Of a DNA stretch of 64,000 nt, positions 21,922 to 31,620 are shown piece after piece; position 1 is the stretch's first letter, and every line of letters starts with the position of its first letter. The notes under the pieces were generated by a model. That model was not told where the DNA came from. It did no database searches and saw nothing but the letters and a program-made list of their open reading frames with translations. The DNA comes from Globisporangium splendens. Lineage: Eukaryota > Oomycota > Peronosporomycetes > Pythiales > Pythiaceae. The DNA lies in NCBI GenBank assembly GCA_006386115.1, contig VFIW01000022.1, positions 248,001 to 312,000 on the forward strand. Reading direction: 5' to 3'. The translations under genes and the position numbers were made by a program.

Positions 21922-24900
21922 GCTCTCGGAACGAGTCTCCTCCTCCTCCTCGATTCATCGGTGCTGCGAGGCAATGGGAAAACGGGACAAGCGGGAGGAG
22001 AGAGGAGGGAGCAAAAGGAGGGGCGAGGACGCTTGCTTGCTTGCATAGAACGTCGCGTCCAAAGTCTCTCGTCGAAAAAGCCCACGACACAGCGAGCGTT
22101 GAATCCTCATTCCAGCGTTTCTGGGTTTCTAAACTCACAAAAAAGAGCCACAGGTTCGCGCGTCAACGCAAGTCTGCCAGGACTCATACGGTATCATCGT
22201 CTGCAATTCGGGACCTGGTCGGTGACAAATCGCGCGGCGTTCCCTCGTGTATCTTGCGTCTTGTATTGAACACATTCGATCTTTTGACGGTTGACTTGAT
22301 GGGCAGAGTGGAGTGCGGTCCTTTTTATTCGCGATGCCGCCGCCGCTTCTCTGGTGTGTCGTCGCGCCGTCCAAATGTCCCATTATCCTGAAGTAAACAC
22401 GTCGAGTGGCAGGAATACGCAGCAGCAGCAGCAACACAGGCTCACGTTCGAAAAGCCATCATCGAGCTGCAGTGGGACGATGCGAGGTGAGGCCATCATC
22501 CCCGGAAGCCATCTGTGGTGGCAATCGCTATTGTTTGAAGTTAATGTCCAGACGTGACGTCGGTTGCATCAGTACAATCGTCCAGCCATCGCAGGTGGCA
22601 ACTAGACTAAACCAGTACAACGACCCAAAATCACAGAGACACAAGCAGGACTAAACCCATCATCGAAAAAGCTGAAGTGCGTCGAGTCTTTCTGCTGCAA
22701 AAGACAGAATTCTGCAAGTCCGCAGCAACGATTCCACGCCCCTTTTATGACTCTATTTTTGCATTTTTGAAACGGCCCTTTTTTGTGTTCGAGCTCCGAT
22801 GAGGACTGCACTCTGATTGGCTCGGTGGCTGCGATGGAAGGTTCCGATTGGCTGAAGTGCAGATCAGCTCGCTGCTGGATACGTTTTAATAGTAGCCCCC
22901 ATTCCATGTCATTCTTGTGCATGCACCCACAACTTGAGGAGTATCCAAGATGAAAGCTCGACGATGATTCTTTTTGACACCTTCAAGCGAATGGAATGTC
23001 GTGGCTTGAATCTTGACCACGACGTGGAAGCCGTGGGTGAGAACCTCGTTGTTTCCTCTCCCTCTCTCTCTCTCCTGTTGTGTCCGCCCACAAGATCCGA
23101 GTGCCACCAGCATCTAGGATGGGACATTTTGTTGTGGCTATAAAGTATCGCCAAAAACAACCATCATCAGTACTGCACACCGGACAAATCGCTCCTTGGA
23201 ACGGACGATCAGAACTAAAGTATCCTGCTCGCGGTCGCCTGGACCAGGTCCTTGCAACCGTGGAAAAGAGACGACCGGATCCGCTGCAAAGAGTTCGGAA
23301 CATTACAGTACAGTCAGCACCTAGCCGACCCAGCACGCAGTGCTGTCTCTGTCGTGCGAGTGCTGAGGCGGGAGACTCCACCAAGCCAAAATGCAGGAAG
23401 CTCCGTTATCTGGCAATTTGTTTTCGAGCGCTCATTGCGTCCGTTGCGCTTGGTTTTGCCACCTCCAAGACTTTCACAACGGAGCACACTTGATGCACTG
23501 TACCCATTTTCTCCATGACACGAGCACATCACTGCAACCTGCGCCTCACAGTTGCAGATCTCGCAGTCAGTCGTCCGTCACAGATGCGCTGATGCTGTAG
23601 AAAGGGTCACCGTCCGCTGCTGGAGCGAATAGCGTCGTTGAGTGAAGGCAGGCAGCTGAGGGCGGACCTCTCGCTCATCAATAACGATCACATTTGCAAA
23701 CGAACAGCGAATATAATCCACATCATGCCGAGCAGTTCCCAACCTATCTTGTCGGCGTTGTCAACGAACGATCTTGCATACACGTATCGCGACCGCACAC
23801 GACTGACGAATTATGCGTCAATCTCATGACGACCAGTTCCAAACCTATCTTGCGAAGCTGACCAGCGATCTGCATCGTAACCTGCAAACGAATACCGAGC
23901 AGCTCCCAACCTATCTCATGAGGTCAGCAGTCTACAGTATGAACGCATCACGCAATTGCAAACGAATAGCGAGCTATAACTCTCCTCGTGACGAGCCATT
24001 CCGCACCTATCCTATTGGAAATGAGACAATGAGTTTGCTCTGGGCAGTCATTGGAAGGAAAATGCGTGTCGCGACAAGTTGAACCAGCTCACTCGATTGC
24101 AACCACATTTTGAGGATGCGATAACACCTTGGTGAATAGCAGATGCACCAAGCAAGAAAGGAGCGTGACGAAGTGGTCGTCCATTTATCTGAGTTTCGTC
24201 ATTTTCACCGCCATCCATGCTGCCTGAAACGTACCTTTCACGAGTCAGAGAACCCCAAGATCGTTTCTGAGGAAACAGCTACTGCGGTTCCACACACACA
24301 CAGTTGCAGAAACTTGGCAAGCGCAGTCGCTTTTGATTGATCAAAAATAGGAACGTAGTTTAGATTCCATTTTAGTTGAAAGTGTGGGCATTGGCAACGA
24401 GCTGTGATTGGCCCTAGAATAACGCAGCACAAATCTATCATTAAAACCAAGCTAACTTATCTAGTCTAACTTTCATGTTTATCTTCCGAACAGTCTTCCG
24501 AACACAATAAATGCTTGGAATTTAAGCATTATTCGAGCGCATCGTGTTTAGTGTCAGAACGTTATAGAAACAGTAAATTGTATACTGTTGTCTCCCGATT
24601 AGACGGTTTATGACTTTTTATATGTCTTTTTCTTCATAAATCCGAACCGCTAAGAAAACCGATCCAGTCCAACTTTTCAGGACTCTCTCCAACCACAACA
24701 CACAAGTGAAGGCAAGGAAGGGCACGGTTGGCAAGCAAACCACTGCAACAGGCTTTGGTGTCGAGCGTTCAAGAAAGCCCAAGAGGCATGATGTTTTTGT
24801 TGTGGGTTGTTGTATGGCGTATATAGAGCAAATGCATTTGAATCGTTTGTTGGAAAAATCGTGTGTTCATGATCGAGTGCAAAGCAAGTGGTTGTCGGCG

Positions 24901-25567
24901 CGATCATGACGCACACCAGTCGCGTTGACATCGCCAACAAGATTGCACCAACAGCAAAGAGCACTTGCCAAAATGTAAGAAGTATTTTTTGACGTGGTTT
25001 TGTTCTGTGGTGCGTGTTCAACTCATGAATGACTACATAGCCGTGGATAGTGGCTTATGTGTGTGTACGTATTCAATATATTCAGGACACAATACATACA
25101 CCAAATGACAAGCCAGAATATCAAGCGTTTGCATGCTTTACTGTCTTGGTCCACGCGCGCGCGGTGTCCGTGACGATGCCAGTACGCGACCGCTTGCCGA
25201 CATTGTCGGTTCCAGCGTCATGACTCTCCAGAACCGCCAAGACTTTGATTTGCACTCCATTTGCACGGAATTGACCTTCGCATCACCAAGCGGCGCGCTC
25301 GGAATCTGTCACAAGCGATGCGAGCGGTGGTGGCCCTGTGCCGCTCACATGAAGGCGTGCGACCACCGAAAGTCAACATCGGTTCTATAACAGAGTAAAA
25401 ACAGGCGTAATACAATGGCGTACTCGTGTTTACTGGCAGCAATACCGCTCACTTTCACACAGAACGTCACACATTTCGCTTAAGGCCGGTCTCACATCAC
25501 GCCGTCCCACTGCTTTTCGATGATGGCATTTTAAACCTGAGAATTTGCTGCTGCTTTTTCCTAGTGC
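21922..25567. other. 3.6-kb intergenic region between elicitins A and B
   Basis: The left 500 bp is the duplicated elicitin 5' flank, ending with a GAAGTAAACACGTCG motif near 22391. The rest has many short frames without recognisable features. A loose repeat cluster lies at 23690-24020. Confidence 0.5.
23690..24020. repeat. Degenerate tandem repeats
   Basis: Variants of TGCAAACGAATAGCGAG occur near 23695, 23885 and 23956, and variants of AGTTCCCAACCTATCTTG near 23737, 23836, 23900 and 23998. The order suggests diverged copies of a unit of about 90-160 bp. No coding or hairpin role is evident. Confidence 0.35.
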
Positions 25568-25677
25568 GTATTCAAGCCGCTCGACGTGTTTACTTCACAA
25601 TGGGGATCTCGGACGGCACACAACACCGGGCGGTGAACCGAGGAAGTGGAGACTCGTTCTCCTTCACGCTTCAGTGC

Positions 25678-25693
25678 TCTCATTCTCCAATTT
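25678..25693 (+). promoter_or_regulatory. Oomycete core promoter of elicitin B
   Basis: TCTCATTCTCCAATTT matches the oomycete Inr/flanking consensus at 15 of 16 positions and lies about 48 bp before the ATG. It is conserved in all three elicitin copies. Confidence 0.78.
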
Positions 25694-25741
25694 GCCTCCA
25701 AGTTGACCAGCTCCTCACAGCACACAGCCTCACACAGCACC

Positions 25742-26224
25742 ATGAACACCAAGTTCGCCGTCCTCGCCCTCGCCGTCTTTGCCGCCACGGCCGCCAACGC
25801 TGCGTCGACTGCCCCATGCCCAGCCAGCGAAATCTCTAAGCTCGCCAGTTTGGCGACCTCGAAGAACGTGTTCCCGTGCCAGGCCGTGTCGGGTGGTTTC
25901 AACATGATTCCGCCATCGGGTCCACCAACTGCTGACCAGCGCGCCAAGATGTGCGCAGCCCCAGTGTGCCACGCCCTGATCAAGGAGATCCTCGCCCTCA
26001 ACCCAACCGACTGCGTGCTCTCGCTCGGCAACTTGAACGTGAACGAACTCGCAAGCGGCTTCGAGGCTTCGTGCGCGGCTTCGGTCCCAGCTCCAGCTGC
26101 GACCCCAGCGGCGACTCCAGCACCAGCGTCTTCGACCCCAGCCACGACGGCTCCCTCGACGACGGCGCCAGCCGCTGGCGGTGCTCCAGCTCCAGTTGCC
26201 ACCACCGTCAAGCCAGCTTGCTAA
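25742..26224 (+). CDS. Elicitin, copy B
   Basis: 160 residues; signal peptide KFAVLALAVFAATAANA and the same six-cysteine elicitin domain as copy A, with ASEISKLASLATSKNVFPC and LNVNELASGFEASC. The Ala/Pro/Thr stalk (GGAPAPVATTVKPAC at the end) is nearly identical to copy C. It is on the opposite strand to A and C. Its 5' flank keeps the core promoter and the GAAGTAAACACGTCG element, but they are separated by only about 85 bp, against roughly 460-480 bp in the other copies, so control may differ. Secreted sterol carrier / pattern molecule by family. Confidence 0.93.
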   Translation: MNTKFAVLALAVFAATAANAASTAPCPASEISKLASLATSKNVFPCQAVSGGFNMIPPSGPPTADQRAKMCAAPVCHALIKEILALNPTDCVLSLGNLNVNELASGFEASCAASVPAPAATPAATPAPASSTPATTAPSTTAPAAGGAPAPVATTVKPAC

Positions 26225-26407
26225 GTGTATCCGTTTGGTTTGATTCGTTTGTTGTTGTTCTCTGAGGCGAGAGGTTCGTCGAATGAACGGTGCCGTCGCA
26301 GTACTATTCGATGCCAATTGCAAGTTTGAGAACACAAACAAAATAAGAAACCAAGTGAATGTAAAAAATGCCACTCTCGAAAAAAATGTTGTTGCATTCT
26401 CCTCATT

Positions 26408-26860
26408 TCAGACTAATTTTACCAAAATGCTCTTTGTAGAACGCATTGTACTTGCCACCACTCGGGAACGCGTGGCTTTCATCCACTTGAAGAAAGAGCT
26501 TCGTGATGCCGCCACTGGCAGTGCTCCACGTCGCATCTCCGCGTACATCAACACGAGCTCTTCGGACTCGCAGTGCAGCGGATCTTTCTTGCCCGCAATG
26601 TGAATCGATGGCAACGGCACACCAGCATCTTCTCACCTGCTTCGTTCTCAAAGAGAAACCGCCAGGCGTAGTCTCGAACGCGCCACCCGCAGACGCTGAT
26701 GCAGAGCTTCCACCAGAACGACTCATGTTTCTTGTGGATGTAGTCAATGGAGAGCACGGCGATGAGCGCTGCTCCCTGAGAGAACCCAAGCACTGCATCA
26801 AAGGAGCCGAGTTTCTGCAGCGAGCGCTGTTTAATTGTCCGTCAGACAAGAGGGTCAAGG
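26408..26860 (-). pseudogene. FSH1-like serine hydrolase pseudogene
   Basis: Minus-strand fragments in shifting frames: a nucleophile elbow LGFSQGAALIAVLS near 26790-26750, a segment with PSIHIAGKKDP and SEELVLMY near 26615-26540, and VDESHAFPSGGKYNAFYKE near 26465-26410. The order (GFSQG, the aspartate-bearing HIxGxxD, then the C-terminal histidine region) is that of the FSH1 alpha/beta-hydrolase family. Several frameshifts separate them and the N-terminal third is not recognisable. A relic lying between elicitins B and C. Confidence 0.6.
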
Positions 26861-27162
26861 CACGCATGGCGTGTAATGGCTCACACGTGTCGAGGCACAC
26901 CTGCACGACTCAAATCAGCCAAACGTGGCATAGTTTACTTCGCATGGAGGATCAACGGCACTAACTAACGACAGGAAACGCGAACGCAACAATGCTTTTT
27001 CTCGAGAAACAGTGCATTTTCATACACGCATTGCTTTGATTTCTTCATGTTTGGCTTCTCTTACCTGTAATTGGCATCGCTACAGAGTGTACACAGTGTG
27101 TATGCGCTATCAACTCGATCGGGCTCGCCATCAGAGAAGAACAGCGTGTCCAATGGATACAC

Positions 27163-27645
27163 TTAGCAAGCTGGCTTGACGGTGGTGGCAGCTGGAGCTG
27201 GAGCACCGCCAGCGGCTGGTGCCGTCGTCGAGGGAGCCGTCGTGGCTGGGGTCGAAGACGCTGGTGCTGGAGTCGCCGCTGGGGTCGCAGCTGGAGCTGG
27301 GACCGAAGCCGCGCACGAAGCCTCGAAGCCGCTTGCGAGTTCGTACACATTCAAATTGCCGAGCGAGAGCACGCAGTCGGTTGGGTTGAGGGCGAGGATA
27401 TCCTTTTGCAGAGCGTGACACACTGGGGCTGCGCACATCTTGGCGCGCTGGTCAGCAGTTGGAAGACCTGATGGTGGGACCATGCTGAAACCACCCGACA
27501 CGGCCTGGCACGGGAACAAGTTGGGTGAAGCCGCCAAAGCTGCGAGCTTGGCGATTTCGCTGGCTGGGCATGGGGCAGTCGACGCAGCGTTGGCGGCCGT
27601 GGCGGCAAAGACGGCGAGGGCGAGGACGGCGAACTTGGTGTTCAT
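27163..27645 (-). CDS. Elicitin, copy C
   Basis: 160 residues; same signal peptide as copy B and the six elicitin cysteines, with ASEIAKLAALAASPNLFPC and MCAAPVCHALQKDI distinguishing it. The stalk is almost identical to that of copy B, while the 5' flank aligns better with copy A over about 500 bp. The mixed similarity suggests exchange among the three. ATG 27645 is chosen because it begins the signal peptide at the same point as the other copies; the upstream in-frame extension to 27684 lacks a signal. Secreted, pattern-type protein by family. Confidence 0.93.
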   Translation of the reverse strand: MNTKFAVLALAVFAATAANAASTAPCPASEIAKLAALAASPNLFPCQAVSGGFSMVPPSGLPTADQRAKMCAAPVCHALQKDILALNPTDCVLSLGNLNVYELASGFEASCAASVPAPAATPAATPAPASSTPATTAPSTTAPAAGGAPAPAATTVKPAC

Positions 27646-27693
27646 GGTGCTGTGTGAGGCTGTGTGCTGTGAGGAGCTGGTCAACTTGGAGGC

Positions 27694-27709
27694 AAATTGG
27701 AGAATGAGA
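27694..27709 (-). promoter_or_regulatory. Oomycete core promoter of elicitin C
   Basis: The minus strand reads TCTCATTCTCCAATTT, identical to copy B, about 48 bp before the ATG. Confidence 0.78.
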
Positions 27710-28159
27710 GGACTGAAGCGTGAAGGAGAGCGAGTCTCCTTCTCCTCCTCGATTCGTCGCTCCCACTAGGTCCTGCCAGGCAACGGGATACGGGACAGAC
27801 GGGAGGAGGGAGATAGGGAAGGAGCAAAAGGAGGAGGGAAGGCGTTTGCACAGAACGTTGCGCTCGTCGAAAGAGCCACGACACAGCGAGCGTTTGGATC
27901 GTAATTCCAGGCTGGAATTCGAGCATTTCTGGGTTCTAGGCTCACAAACAAACAGCGACGACAACGTCGAGGGCAAGTCTGCGAACACTCTTACGTCTGC
28001 AATTTGTGACCTGGTCGGTGCCAAATCGCGAGGCATTCCCTCCTTTTTGCATCTTGGATCGATCTATTTCGCCGTTAGCTTGATTGGCAGAGAGGAATTG
28101 GCCCTTTTTTATATATTTTCGATGCCGGCGCTGGTTCTCTGCTGGTATTGTCGATCAGT

Positions 28160-28215
28160 CCGAGACTCTCATCGTGAAGTAAACACGTCGCGTGGCTGGA
28201 ATACGCAGTAGGAGA
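28160..28215 (-). promoter_or_regulatory. Shared upstream element of elicitin flanks
   Basis: GAAGTAAACACGTCG followed by a GGAATACGCAG-like segment occurs here, near 22391 (copy A) and, inverted, near 25568-25600 (copy B). It keeps the same orientation relative to each elicitin gene. It marks the outer edge of the duplicated unit and might be an enhancer; that role is inference. Confidence 0.4.
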
Positions 28216-28510
28216 AAAGCAGCAGCAAAGGCTTCGAAGCGCCATTATTAATGGGAAGCAGTGGGACGGTGTGATGTGAAGCTGGTCTTAAGATGCGTGC
28301 GACGCGCTGTGAATTGCGATGCTAAATCATGGACTAAACACGTCTGCACCACTGTATTACGCTCTTTCGACTGTGTTCCGATCCTTTGATGACCAACATT
28401 CTTCACAACACCAAGTTGCCTTTGTGTGTGACAGATGACTTGTGCAAATGTTGGTATTGCAATTATTTCTGTTTGTGTCTCAATTTGAATGAACGCCGAG
28501 TTCGCGCACA

Positions 28511-29062
28511 ATGCCATTTTACACGTGGCTTGAACTGATCCAGAGTGCGCATGTGAGCCAAGCAGTTAAGGAGTGTCAGACGGCGAAAGAGTGTGCTCCA
28601 TGCGATAGTCTGACTCCACACAGCTTCACGGTCTTTGGCTCATCCACGGGATCTCTTGTGTTCTATGCAGCGCTGATACTTGGAGTCGAGAGCGTTGGGA
28701 TCGAAATCCTTCCCTTTCTCTGCCAAGTAGCTGATAGTATTCAAAGTGAAACTCAGATCCCAACAGCTTACTGCCGATTCATCTGTGAAGACTTGCTTCA
28801 GTCCTCACTTTCCCAGACCAAGATCCTCATGCTGACCTCGCAATGCTGGGACCCGGAGCTACACGACCGAGTTGTCAACAAACTTGAGCGCGAACTGCCA
28901 GTGGGCAGCATCGTGATCGACTACAAGGACACGCTCTGCAAGTCCCGATACTTCCAGTTAGTCGACCAGCTGCATGAGCGCCAAGTATCATGGAACCCGC
29001 ACCAGTCATTCTTCGTCTTCGAGTGCACCGAGTCACGTATCTTGGCGTCTCGCGATCCATAA
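28511..29062 (+). CDS. Class I SAM-dependent methyltransferase-like protein
   Basis: A 183-residue single-exon protein. FTVFGSSTGSLVFYAALIL followed by GVESVGIEIL fits motif I (glycine-rich loop) and the acidic residue that holds the SAM ribose. LMLTSQCWD and VGSIVIDYKDTL fit motifs IV and V of the Rossmann-like fold. The glycine loop, with E/DxGxG replaced by VFGSSTG, resembles DOT1-like and related families, but none of their other motifs are clear. The N-terminal 40 residues contain three cysteines. Substrate and activity are unknown; it could also be a non-catalytic relative. Confidence 0.55.
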   Translation: MPFYTWLELIQSAHVSQAVKECQTAKECAPCDSLTPHSFTVFGSSTGSLVFYAALILGVESVGIEILPFLCQVADSIQSETQIPTAYCRFICEDLLQSSLSQTKILMLTSQCWDPELHDRVVNKLERELPVGSIVIDYKDTLCKSRYFQLVDQLHERQVSWNPHQSFFVFECTESRILASRDP

Positions 29063-29292
29063 ACTAATCCACTGAAATACAAATACGGAGTCAACCCATA
29101 TCTGGCACATTGATTTGATTACGGTGCTGAGCAAAGACTGATCCATTAAAGCCGAGTCAAACCGGTTTTAATCGAGCTCATTCCAGTCTTGCTACTGCCT
29201 CATGGGGTACTATTGCGTCGACGCGTGCGGGTTGGCAACATTTGTTCTTTCGCACTTTGGACAACACCAAAAAGGATCAACAAGCAGCAGCC

Positions 29293-31143
29293 ATGAAGAG
29301 CGCCGAGACGGGCAAGAACGACCTGCTCTTCCTCAGCTTCAACCAGGAGGCCTCGTACGTTCTGCGCATGCTCCCATGACGCTTCCGTCTGCGTTCGTGT
29401 CTTTGTGCGGTTGTATGCAAAGAAGGGCTGTTGAAGCGGACGCGGACGATGTGGCTACATGTGTTTGTTAAACAACAATGGGCTCATGCGGACGTTGTGT
29501 TTACTGTTTGTGTGTGTGTGTCTATATATGCAGCTGCATCAGTGTGGGCACTCGCCAGGGGTTTGGCATCTACAACTGCGAGCCGTTCGGGAAGGTCTTC
29601 CAGGAGCATATTGGCGGGATCGGTATCGCCGAGATGCTCTACTGCACGAGTCTCGTCGCGCTTGTCGGGGCAGGTGAGCAGGTACAAATGTTTACTTCCA
29701 TTTCCCATTGTACGGCTTGCGTTTGCAATACGCACATATCAATGGCACTGAACTTCCATTGCTGTGGGGTATGCCGGTGTAGCCGGCGTTTTCGCCACGC
29801 AGGCTGCGCGTGTGGAACACCAAGACGGGTGCCGCGATTTGTGACTTGAACTTTGTGACAGCTGTCCTTGCCGTGCGAATGAACCGACAGCGGTATGTGC
29901 TAGTTCTGTCCTATGCAACTGATTTCAGCTAGTGACTGATCTATGCATGCATGTAATGTGACAGGCTGGTTGCGGTGCTGGAGCGCAAGATTTACATTTT
30001 TGACATCAATTCGATGAAGATTCTCGAGACGCTGGACACGTCCCCAAATCCAAATGCATTGTGCGTGTTATCACCCCATGACAATGGCCACTTGGCGTTC
30101 CCGTCGGGTGCATCTCCTGGCGAAATCGTGCTTTACGATGCAAACAATTTGAGCGTCCTGAATGCGTTCCAAGCGCACCGTGCAGCGCCTGTGGCAATGG
30201 CGTTCAACTCGCAAGGCACGCTGCTCGCGACGGCGTCTGAAACGGTAGTTGATGCGTTATTATTTGCGGATATTATGGCTTGTGTCGGGACCAGGCTATG
30301 GCTAACACACGTTTAACTACTATGTCCAGGGAACCTTGATTCGCGTGTTTGGGGTACCTGGAGGCAAAAAGAAAGCGTCTTTCCGTCGGGGCTCCTACCC
30401 CGCTCAGATTTACTGTCTCGCCTTCAACGAGAGCTCGACGATTTTGTGTGCTTCGAGTGATACTGGCACCATCCATTTCTTCTCTCTCACAGGGACCGAG
30501 AGTACCGCAACTGGTAGCTTTGGCCATTTCACGCCTATCACATCGACTCTTGCTGTCGCGGGGAGTACATTTGGTTCCACTGCGTTTGGTGGAGTACCAC
30601 CGAGTCCGATGTCAACGACGTCCGATGGCAAAGTGACTGTCTCTGCTTCTCCATCTCGTCCATCGCGGAGTGGCAGTGCCACGAATTTGGAGGACGTAGC
30701 GGGTGCGATGAGCGCCTACCTGCCCAGTTCGCTCACAGGAATGGCCGAGGGCACGCGTGACTTCGCATATGTGAGTGCAGTTTGAATTCGCGCCAGTAGG
30801 TGAAAATGCAAACAGTGTTGGGTCTGTTGCTGACGACGATGTTGATGTTTGTAGGCGAGGTTGCGAACGACAGGAGTTCCAAACAGATGCGCAGTGCATG
30901 GTCCGAAGGATGCATCCAATCCTGTCGTCCAGCTCTATGTGGCTACGGCTGACGGGTACTTTTACGAGTACTCGCTGAATTTGGCTACTGGTGGGAAGTG
31001 CAAGCTGGAGCGGGTGAGTGAGCTAGTTATTGATCTTCTGAGGACCAACTTCAAGTAACACTATTGGAAAAATGTTGCAATTGTAGGAAAATGTCCTGCG
31101 TGACTCGACTTCGGAGGAAATCGAAGCCGTGTACCTCACATAA
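29293..31143 (+). CDS. ATG18: PROPPIN beta-propeller (Atg18/WIPI family)
   Basis: Seven exons (29293-29354, 29534-29681, 29783-29892, 29965-30244, 30330-30770, 30855-31013, 31087-31143), all GT-AG and in phase, give 418 residues. Family landmarks in order: [21 protein letters not shown] at the start (blade 1), [62 protein letters not shown] and the phosphoinositide-binding FRRG in [14 protein letters not shown]. An insertion rich in Ser/Thr/Gly between blades 5 and 6 corresponds to the variable loop. Members bind PI3P and PI(3,5)P2 on autophagosomal and vacuolar membranes and act with Atg2. Which paralogue (Atg18, Atg21 or Hsv2) it is cannot be settled here. Confidence 0.92.
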
Positions 31144-31620
31144 CTTCTCGAGAAACCGAATCGACACATTCCGCTGCAGTTGCTCAACACACAACCCACA
31201 CAAAAAGTATGTAAAATATGGAGCAGAGAAAGAAACTATAAAGAAGTGCTGCGTTCGACGGCACACGCGCTCCAAGAAAAGTCAAGAACTAACAATCAAT
31301 CAAAAGACTGCAACGTTCCGAGGCACCACGGTCACGACAGTAGTATTCCGGACGCAAACCTCACACAACCACAGTGGCTTGAGCACGCAAAATGGTAATT
31401 ACATTTTGCATGATATGCTGAAAATCTCCCTTGTGAGATGTTCGATTTGCCCCGCAGGACTGTCCAAAGACGTGAATTGTGCGATCGTGTTTCCAGTAGT
31501 TTCGAGTGCGCGGTCATATTTATAGTCCAGGCACGTATTTCCAACTTCAGGCGAGCAATCCAACACTTTCCATTCTGCTTCGTGGTTGAGATCAGAGAGA
31601 GAGAGCTGTCGGCGAGCGAT

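Noticed and set aside
25561..26211. Long minus-strand frames over elicitin B (and equivalents over A and C)
   Set aside because: Shadows of the Ala/Pro/Thr-rich elicitin codons on the opposite strand; no start context.
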